The notes under the pieces were generated by a model. That model did not search any database, was not told the origin of the DNA, and was given only the letters and a program-made list of their open reading frames with translations. From Anthostomella pinea (Eukaryota; Ascomycota; Sordariomycetes; Xylariales; Xylariaceae): a DNA stretch of 64,000 nucleotides. The first letter of the stretch is position 1. Each line of letters starts with the position of its first letter. The stretch spans positions 8,184,001 through 8,248,000 of the forward strand of contig CAUWAG010000003.1 of the NCBI GenBank assembly GCA_963556695.1. Direction: 5' to 3'. The position numbers and the translations under genes are program-made. Positions 56,718 to 64,000 of the stretch are shown in pieces.

Positions 56718-57165
56718 ACTTGAGGTGTGCATTTGGGAGCTCCAGGGAGGTTGTATAAACCAGACACTGCTATTACCACAAGCTCCGAATCTACTCGATG
56801 GTCAATCGAGAATTGTGCACCAACAGCAGCAACAGAGCTGTGTTTCCTAGTCGCCGTTTTGCGTTTCCCGTTTCAAAAGAAAAATGTATCTCAATCTGCT
56901 TTGTATTCCCAATTGCCGCTTGAGGATCGTCAACAAACCTGGCGCGCTGCCTGCTGACGACTGAGAAGAGTTGATGAGCTGCATTTTCGTCTCACCGCCA
57001 ATCCCACCACGGAATATATTCAGCTGGCAATATAAGCCGACATGGGACGAGTATTTGACCGTTGTAGCCGACCACTGCAGCAGGGTTAGCTTTCCTTGCT
57101 CACCTTGTTATTCCCCGGAGTCGACACATCACCTGTACCACAACGAAGCACACATCCTGATAATT

Positions 57166-58301
57166 ATGCTCTTCGGCAGTCGGCTTGCTGTGGTTTCCTC
57201 AGTACTGGTGAGCACTATCGAGGCGATCAATATTCCTCCACGAACGGGTCACTACCGGTATCAAGTCGGGATCAACAAGCATGTCATTGAGCACCTCAAC
57301 GCGAATGACCCTACGGCCTCCGGCAACGTCAGCCCATCGTTTCTGGCGACGATATTCTACCCCACAGCGGCATATTCCCATGGCGCCTCTACGCCGTATC
57401 TGAACCCTGGACTGGGGTCGCTGTATGAAGCGCGGTGGAACTTCACCCCTGGGCTGCTGGCGTCGCTCACCTCGACAGTCCAGAAAGACGCGCCCTTCTT
57501 GTCAGCTGGGGACCAGACGCTCTTTTCGACGTTGCTATTTGGGGGCGGCGGGGGTGGACATGCGACAGAGTGTTACACGATACTTGTCTCGGAGCTGGCT
57601 TCGCATGGCTATACCGTCGTCGGTCTTGACCACCCGTACGAGCAGCCCTTTGTGTGCTACCCTAATGGAACCGGTGTCTTCGGATGCCATTCAACTACAG
57701 TTGGACCACCCCGCTCATTGAAGAGGTCTACGCAATGCGCATGCAAGATACGGCCGTGTTTTTGGACCACCTGCCCAAGCTCGCGGAGGAGCTTGAGGCG
57801 CCCTTCAACACGAGCTACGTAGGGGCGTTCGGCGGCTCCTTGGGCGGCGCCGCTGCAGTCGGGTCGGCGTACGATGACGAGCGCATTCTCTCGGCCATCA
57901 ACATGGATGGAACTTTCTTTGGAAGAGCCGCGGTTAGCACCAGCGACGCAGACGTACAAAAACCGACCCTTATGCTCGGGATGGAGGGACACACCGGCGT
58001 GAACGCTTCGTTGGATATCACGTGGGGAACCTTCCCACGCTGGCAAACGGACTACTTCAGGAAGATACTCGTGAAAGGGGCTACGCACAGGGACTTTAGC
58101 GACATCACCTTTTGGAAGACCGTTAGAGGATCGGTCAGGGATGCCGGGCCCATCAACGGGACACGTCAGGTCGAGACCATGAATGCGATCGTAAGAGCGT
58201 TCTTCGACTTCACGCTGCTGGGCATACCCTCGCCCGTCCTAGACGCGCCCTCTAAAGAATTTCCGGATCTAATCTTCCATGGGAGAAATAAACCTACGTG
58301 A
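57166..58301 (+). pseudogene. secreted PAF-acetylhydrolase-like lipase, one-base frameshift
   Basis: Platelet-activating-factor acetylhydrolase isoform II-type hydrolase, cleaving short acyl chains from phospholipids or similar esters. The start at 57166 gives MLFGSRLAVVSSVLVSTIEA, a signal peptide. Seen: ATIFYPTAAY, GHATECYTILVSELASHGYTVV, DHPYEQPFV, then the nucleophile elbow FGGSLGGAAA and the acid/His region (INMDGTFFG, KGATHRDFSD). The frame changes once near 57680-57685: the first part is open to GTGVFG and the second resumes at PFNYSW in another frame, one base short. There is no intron-like sequence. It is either a one-base deletion in the strain or a sequence error; the rest is well preserved. 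Confidence 0.8.
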
Positions 58302-58309
58302 TAGGCGCG

Positions 58310-58510
58310 TTAAAGGGGGGTTCGGTTTTTTGATTTGATTTGATTTTATAAAGAAAGATAAACACACACTTTAAAAAAAAAACCTAGTCCTTAAAGCTTT
58401 AAATAATGCTTTTTATTTAACGTAAAGTTAGACTTTTTTATTTTAAAACGGCTTTATAACCGCTTTCGTCTCTATATTAACTATAACGGCGCGACGACGT
58501 ATTTGCGAAA
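58310..58510. repeat. short AT-rich block, RIP-like
   Basis: About 200 bp of mostly A/T with GATTT repeats at the start, beginning right after the lipase stop codon. It resembles the block at 4790-5800 in texture (for example TTTAACGTAAAG and AACCGCTTT motifs occur in both types of sequence). Confidence 0.55.
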
Positions 58511-59019
58511 ACATTTAATTGAGATGCTGTTACGGGGGAAAATCAGGATCGATGGAGAGACCATGACATATCAGTGGACTTGACGGGCCGCTATCTAATT
58601 CCCACACAACAAGCATATCGATGGATATTCACCCTACTGACCATGACCACATCGTTCAGTTTACATTTGCCTTGAGTAAGAAGTGTCTAATTTGACAGTA
58701 CTGCTGGGTTGGTTCATAGCAGCCATTTTACCACTGTCATCGTCTCATCGATCAAGTCCTGTAATAAGCATAGACGGCAGCTTGTGACCGGTTTGCAGCT
58801 TCAACGGATGAAAGCAATAGCCACGATTCCATCTAAGGTTTTCCTGGTCACTCTTCGCGACTGTGGTGGTCCTAATTGTCTTCACCGGAAGTGCTTGAAC
58901 GCGCCGTAAAGCCTCCGGCCATACTGACACGGTTAGAATCCTGTTCGACACTGGACTAAACCTAGCCAACATGACCTGACCATCGTAGGCACGCCAAGTA
59001 ACCATTATGAGATATGCTT
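58511..59019. other. intergenic, no gene seen
   Basis: No supported frame. Probably the 3' flank of the aldolase gene. Confidence 0.5.
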
Positions 59020-60420
59020 TCATATTATCAGTCCAAGCCTTTTCTCTTCTGCTAGGACTTCGCAGAGCCAGGGATCCATCAGCCAGTCGTCGCCAGCAGC
59101 GAAGCTACTCGGCTGGAGTGGTCGTCTCGGTAAAGGGCCGTAACCGAACAGCTTATGCAAAAGCATCTTCATCCCGGCAAACTAATGGCAGAGAAAAGGT
59201 ACGTCAGACAAGATTTCCCGATGAGTTCAAGATATGACTTACACCAATCTTCTGCATGAATCCGTCGGCAAGCGCCAGCTTGCCTTGCAGCTCTTGGGCC
59301 TCGGCGTATGCCTTTGACCCCGCAGGCGAGTTTGAAAGCTCCCAGAGGCGGACACATGTCCTCTTAACGACACGGCATCAGCTCAAGTCTGACCAGGAGC
59401 GGGGTATCAGGATGGGCGCGACATGGTCCAATTACTCACAGGAACAAGATTAGGCAAGCCAGAGATGGCCTGAGAATAGCTGGTCAATGAACAGTCATTA
59501 TGGCCCATACTGAATGGTAAACAGACGAAGCAAGAAAGGCAGAAGGACCGTCGTACTTACACCGGCCGCTCCACTGGCTATTGACGGGAGAAGGATGTCG
59601 ATGAAACCACTGCACGATTGATTGACGGGTAAGCGAGTGCAATCCCGAAGTGACATCAGCTAAGGCGTTTCGTACTCGATGATCCGAAATTCCTGTTCTC
59701 GATTTTTCCTAGGATGCTTCACTTTGAAGTCTTCTGAATGCACCATCGCGTTGACCCGCGTTATCTTTCCGACAGATGCACACCTACCCATGTGAACGAT
59801 TTCCAAGTTAGCGAGCGCTTTGCTTTCCCGAAGGCGGTCCTGAAGAGACAACGATAGACAGACGGAGAGAGAGAGTCATCATACGTCAATTTCACGCCGA
59901 CGATGTTCGGGCTTCGCCGTACGACGTCCACAATGAGATCGCTGTCGAGATCAATCCCGCCTGAGACGGCGGGGAAGTTGTAGACGATGACGGGCAGAGC
60001 GCTGGCCTCAGCCACGTCGACGAAGAAGGCCCGCAGAGCCTCGCCTCGGTTTTCCTGCAGCGCGGCAGCGTAGAAGCCCGGTGGGATCACCATGACGAAG
60101 TCGGCGCCGGCAACGGCCGCCTGCCGGGCCAACTGCATCGTCTCCCGGGTGCTTGGTGCGCCGACGCCGGCTACGATGGGTACATATGGGAGCCCGGCTT
60201 CGTCTAAGGCCGCCCTGGTCGTCTTGATCAGGAGAGTGCGTTCTGATGGGGACAGATGCGCTGCCTCTCCAGCAGACCCGGCGACAACGGGGATCGTGCC
60301 TGCCGATGCCGTGAAATGGATGTGTTTGGACAGAGCCTTGAGATCCAGCTCCTCATCTTCGTCGAAGAACGTCGGGATGGGCGTGTAGATGCCCTGAGGC
60401 AGCAGACGCTGTGTTGCCAT
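59020..60420 (-). CDS. DapA/DHDPS-family class I aldolase
   Basis: Schiff-base aldolase of the dihydrodipicolinate synthase/N-acetylneuraminate lyase superfamily, probably cleaving or condensing a 2-oxo acid with pyruvate. Six exons: 60420-59885, 59783-59676, 59609-59561, 59469-59440 (30 bp), 59362-59243 and 59181-59020; 334 residues; phases agree throughout. Seen: GSAGEAAHLSPSER substrate motif, Tyr147 in VIVYNFP, Schiff-base Lys177 in VGVKLT, and GKITRV after intron 1. In fungi this family includes 2-keto-3-deoxy-L-galactonate aldolase of galacturonate breakdown and 4-hydroxy-2-oxoglutarate aldolase; I cannot choose. Fungi lack the diaminopimelate lysine route, so lysine synthesis is unlikely. 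It faces away from the dioxygenase gene across a shared promoter. Confidence 0.85.
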
Positions 60421-61164
60421 GCTCATGTTGAAGACACAGATACGATGACGGCTCCAGACGAGGTTCACCTATGCAGTGTCAACCCCAACGCATGTACGGA
60501 TATACCTCTGGCAGACTGGTCAATACTCAATATACTGGAAAAAGCGCCGGAACCGTAGCCGATACCATCCTTGTTCTTGTGGCCTAGACATAGCGACATT
60601 CTTGAATACGACTGCAACTCCTACACCGGCATAGATTCCGGACGCTGATCTCAGGGGATGAGTGGTATAGCCGGAGTGTACCGACCCGCCTTTATCGCTG
60701 ACTCGGCGCTTGATCGCGACATCCGGCGGCTTTGATTGGCTGGGTTGTCCCGTACATGATCGGGACTCGCTCAAGATGCCGCCGCCGATTCGCCGCCGCC
60801 GACGCCGAACCGCTGGCGCCGAGAGACCATCTGGAACCTCCAGCTGCACGAGGGGACCCAAGAGGGAGGGGAGGTATGCGGATGTTGAGAGGCAAAGTAC
60901 GTACTAAGCGCCGAGGTATACAGAGTGCCGGACACTCGGTGTCCCCCGGTGGTACGATATAGAACACCAGTTTTGGGCCGTCCTGACAGGAAACTGAAAC
61001 CATATAAGGATCCGAATCTTAGAGACTTCTTCCATGTTGGGACTGCATTGTTTGATCATTCTCTGCATCATATCTCGATCCTCCGAGTCATCATCGTCTA
61101 TTCGGCAGAAGACGACAAACACCTCTGCAATTCCAGGACAGAGACAACGGGCTCGGTAAACAAG
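60421..61164. promoter_or_regulatory. divergent promoter region of aldolase and dioxygenase genes
   Basis: About 740 bp between two outward-facing starts. Contains CGG-rich pieces near 60720-60830, compatible with binding by a Zn2Cys6-type regulator such as the one at 62600, though no specific CGG-Nx-CCG site was proven. Confidence 0.5.
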
Positions 61165-62449
61165 ATGACATCCACGACTGTAGAAGAGACAAGGACCAAG
61201 CCAACTACGAGCGCGCCGCTCTCCACGAGGCTGGTCGCCCGGGAATCGAGTGAGGACGGCTCGGCACGTGAGTACCACACAGGATCGTACCCAGGGTATG
61301 GCGTTTGCTAACTCGAGGGGATTCGAGTCTACCCGGACTATCTGCCCTTTTACGACCCGCTCGAGAAAGTAGATGATCTTGGAAACTTCGAGCATGTCGA
61401 TCCAGGCCACCGCGCCGACCCCGCGCTCCCCAACCTACTGGCCAACGCTACCCGCGTCGTTGACCTCTCGCCGCACGTGGGCACCGAGGTCGAGGGAGTC
61501 CAGCTTTCCCAATTGACGCCCGAGGGCCTCGACGAGCTCGCGCTGTACGCCGCTCAGCGTGGTGCCCTGGTCTTCCGGAATCAGGACTTCAGCGACATTG
61601 GCTTCGAGGCGCAGAAGAAGATCGTGCGGCACTTCGGCCCCTTGCACGTCCACGGCTGGGCGCCACACCCCGCTGCCGGGTCTTCTGAGCACATGATTAT
61701 CTACGATCACAGGGAGTACGTTACACGCATTGAGTTGCAAGGAAGGAGTTCGCTGCGAAGAGAATACATGTACTGACGCGCTGATGGCTAGTGACCTGCG
61801 AGTTCGCAAGTCGTGGAAGGGCAGGAGTCCCGTTCAGTGGCATACTGACCAGTCGCCGGAGCCCCAGCCTCCGGGAACGACGTTCATCTGCATGCTCGAG
61901 TCGCCGCCTACCGCTGGTGGCGACACGCTCGTGAGCTCGAGCGTAGCAAGTTACAAGGGCCTCTCGCCGCGCTTCCGCAAGCGACTCGAGGGTTTGACGG
62001 CGGTCCACTCCAACGACGACGGCGTGACGCAGGAGCTGCGCAACAACGGCACCGGCGCGGTCATGCGCCGCCAGCAGCTCGTGCAGGAGCACCCGGTCGT
62101 CATTGTCCACCCGGTGACGGGCGAGAAGGCGCTCTACGTCAACCCCGTCTACACGAAGCGCATCGTCGGCTTCGACGACGAGGAGTCCGACTACCTCCTA
62201 CGCTTCCTCTTCGACCACATTGCCAAGCGCCAGGATTTCCAGTGCCGCATACGCTACGAGGCCGGCACCGTCCTCGTCTGGGACCAGCGCGTCACGAACC
62301 ACTCCCAGACCCTTGACTACCCTGCCGGTGACAGGCGGCATGCCTTCCGCCTCACGCCGCTCGCCAACAAGCCCATTCCCGCCAAGGTGGAGGAGGATGA
62401 TGGCGAGTGCGCCAAGGATCACGCGAGAGTTCAGCTGGGCCTTTGCTAG
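61165..62449 (+). CDS. TauD/JLP1-type 2-oxoglutarate-dependent dioxygenase
   Basis: Fe(II)/2-oxoglutarate dioxygenase, of the group that releases sulfite from sulfonates such as taurine or sulfonated compounds; substrate not readable. Certain parts: 61318-61715 and 61792-62449, joined by a 76 bp intron. Seen: LPFYDPLEKVDDLGNFEHVDPGHRAD, the His-X-Asp iron motif in QWHTDQS, the distal His in RVTNHSQTLDY, and the 2-oxoglutarate Arg in AFRLTP. The 5' end is unsettled. An ATG at 61165 is in the same frame, but one TAA (61309-61311) lies between, and the obvious intron (61268-61317, GTGAGT to GAG) is 50 bp and would break the phase. Either the start is elsewhere, the intron differs, or the gene carries a nonsense or indel change. 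Confidence 0.8.
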
Positions 62450-62599
62450 TCCAGGCGGCATGAAGAGTTGATGCGGGCGTATCGTTGACGGACCGATGAT
62501 GCATTGGGATTAAGTGAACATTAATTAATATGATCCTCAGAGACAGATCTGAGCTATATGTAAGAGACTCTTAATTGTTCTCGCAGCGAGCCATTGGTA

Positions 62600-64000
62600 T
62601 CAGAATGTAAACAGGACCTCGTCCGCAAACACGGGCTGCTGCCAATACAACTCTTTCCACTCAGACCATGACGCTTGAATATCACCAAAGCCCCCGTGGA
62701 CGTCGTCAAATGCTGCTTGTTCTTCCGGTGCGCTGCCGTTCTGCCTGTGCCGCTCGTGATCCGGAGGCATTGGGGAACAAGCCCTACTCCCAACGTCTGT
62801 CTGACCGCTTGATGCTGGATCTGCCACCGGGAATTCTTGCGTGACTTGCCCCGCTTCCGTTCCGACGGTTGCCACGTCTTTCAGCCCGGAGCCACAGCTT
62901 GGGGCCGTTGCTGGGTTCGGCGCCGGCGGATCGAGCACCTCCGTACCAGTCCCGTGGCGGCGCGGCTGCTGCAGGCGCAGGGAAGACTCGAAGAACGTCA
63001 GGATAGTCTGCGCATTCGGCCAATACCTCGCGAGCTCCCGCAGCGACAACAGCGCCGAGTCGTACCGCCTCAGAGCCGAGATGGCGAGCACGGGGTTGGA
63101 CAAGCGGACTTCGATGTTCAGCTGGATGAGCGCTGTGAACAGGCAGTTGACGCTCGACGACCACAGATGCCGAAGCTCGTCACGCTCGCACAGATCTCGA
63201 AATATGGACTGGATTGCGGCGGCCGCGGTGATGCAGATGTCCGAGTCCTCGCGCAACGCGTGCTCGTCGAGCTGCGTACGATGGATCAGGATCAAGACCA
63301 TGTTGTATACGAGCTGCAGATTGGCCGTCCAGAGGTCGGTCGTAGGGCTTGCGTGAAGCTGAAGCGACGGAGAGAGCCGGAGAGACCAGTTCGCCAGCGC
63401 GTTGTCCATTTCCTGGATCAGCGCGTGGCGGCGCTCGGTTGTGGCCGCGATGCGAAACCGCTCACGCAGGATTCTCGAGACAATCGTGCAGAGCTCGTTA
63501 AGCTGCATCACGTAGTCGACACGACAATTCTCGCCACAGTCTTGGAAGTCGGATGCCCGGAGACGCTGGACGTCCGAGTCCTCTAGATGGATCGACAGCG
63601 GTCTGCCGTATTGCAACGAAACGAGCACGTCACATTGAAACAGCAGCCACCACACCCTCCTCCACATCCTCTTATTGTGCGGCACGAGCGTGCTGTCTTC
63701 GGCGTTTCTGTACATGCCAAGGCCTTTTGCCGTCGTCACTGCTATGCCCAGCCAGAACCACGCATTCGCCGAGACGTCTTCGGGACCCTCGCTGTGCCAC
63801 GTGAGCAGCAGCGCCGCCTGAACGACGGTGTCCCGATTGGCTTCGAATCTGGCGTCGAAGAGACTCTTCGCCCGCCGGTAGAACATGGTCTTCAAGACTT
63901 CGTGGTCCGGCTGCGGCAGGGATGCGTGAGCGCCAACCAGCAGGATGGCATGGAGGAGGAGCAGCGATGGGGGATTCTGGGGATCGCGGGCCCGATACTG
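62600..64000 (-). CDS. fungal-specific transcription factor (middle homology domain), partial
   Basis: Partial gene running off the window edge at 64000; only the C-terminal 466 codons are seen, all in one open frame. It shows the Fungal_trans middle homology region of Zn2Cys6 regulators: HAILLVGAHASL, YRRAKSLFDARFEANRDTVVQAALLLTWHSEG, WFWLGIAVTTAKGLGMYRN, and the RRVWWLLFQCDVLVSLQYGRP signature. The Cys6 DNA-binding domain would lie beyond the window. The C terminus is Pro/Ser-rich and ends in a short Trp-rich acidic tail (SWSEWKELYWQQP). It converges on the dioxygenase gene with only 150 bp between stops and is a candidate local regulator of the aldolase/dioxygenase pair. Confidence 0.88.
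   Translation of the reverse strand, partial: QYRARDPQNPPSLLLLHAILLVGAHASLPQPDHEVLKTMFYRRAKSLFDARFEANRDTVVQAALLLTWHSEGPEDVSANAWFWLGIAVTTAKGLGMYRNAEDSTLVPHNKRMWRRVWWLLFQCDVLVSLQYGRPLSIHLEDSDVQRLRASDFQDCGENCRVDYVMQLNELCTIVSRILRERFRIAATTERRHALIQEMDNALANWSLRLSPSLQLHASPTTDLWTANLQLVYNMVLILIHRTQLDEHALREDSDICITAAAAIQSIFRDLCERDELRHLWSSSVNCLFTALIQLNIEVRLSNPVLAISALRRYDSALLSLRELARYWPNAQTILTFFESSLRLQQPRRHGTGTEVLDPPAPNPATAPSCGSGLKDVATVGTEAGQVTQEFPVADPASSGQTDVGSRACSPMPPDHERHRQNGSAPEEQAAFDDVHGGFGDIQASWSEWKELYWQQPVFADEVLFTF

Noticed and set aside
1..64000. CRISPR array or prokaryotic operon
   Set aside because: Spliceosomal introns and fungal families throughout; tandem repeats here lack spacer structure.

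Overview
The window looks like a piece of a filamentous ascomycete (Pezizomycotina) genome. Genes carry short GT-AG introns, mostly about 50-450 bp. Recognisable fungal families include a Zn2Cys6-type regulator, a YAP-like bZIP, PTH11-like and DUF829/PaxU-like proteins, and two P450s. AT-rich blocks hold stop-riddled transposon relics, which fits repeat-induced point mutation (RIP). I cannot name the genus. Intron structures below were worked out by hand from splice sites, reading phase and family alignment from memory, not from transcripts.

Layout. 1-6 kb is gene-poor and repeat-rich. It holds a 0.52 kb element with about 70 bp terminal inverted repeats that contains degenerate telomere-like repeats, a 40 bp-arm hairpin, a fold-back element, a PTH11-like fragment, a Fot1/pogo transposase relic and about 1 kb of extreme AT richness. 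6-12 kb has a damaged P450, a 511-aa two-TM protein and a DUF829 hydrolase with a poly-C frameshift. 12.8-18.1 kb has ARP5 (INO80 complex) and a bZIP factor. 18.1-22 kb shows no gene, followed by a badly broken amidohydrolase. 24-39 kb is the conserved core: pterin carbinolamine dehydratase, ERG25, NCA2, SEC4/Rab8, a putative mitochondrial protein, AFG2-like AAA ATPase and a haloalkane dehalogenase-like hydrolase. 39-44 kb is nearly gene-free and has a tRNA-Val(AAC) split by 54 bp. 44-47 kb has a small membrane-anchored protein and an aromatic amino acid decarboxylase. 47-58 kb is accessory: a solo LTR, a kinase-like gene, an intact P450, a DUF4267 gene broken by a LINE, and a frameshifted PAF-acetylhydrolase. 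59-64 kb has a DapA-type aldolase, a divergently transcribed TauD-type dioxygenase and a convergent fungal regulator, possibly a small catabolic cluster.

How the genes work together. The 24-39 kb genes are independent housekeeping functions (sterol C-4 demethylation, mitochondrial biogenesis, exocytosis, 60S ribosome maturation). Only the 59-64 kb trio looks arranged as a functional unit. The most striking signals are mobile-element scars with readable target-site duplications and the interrupted tRNA gene. I found no clear evidence of a wholly new defence or mobile system.
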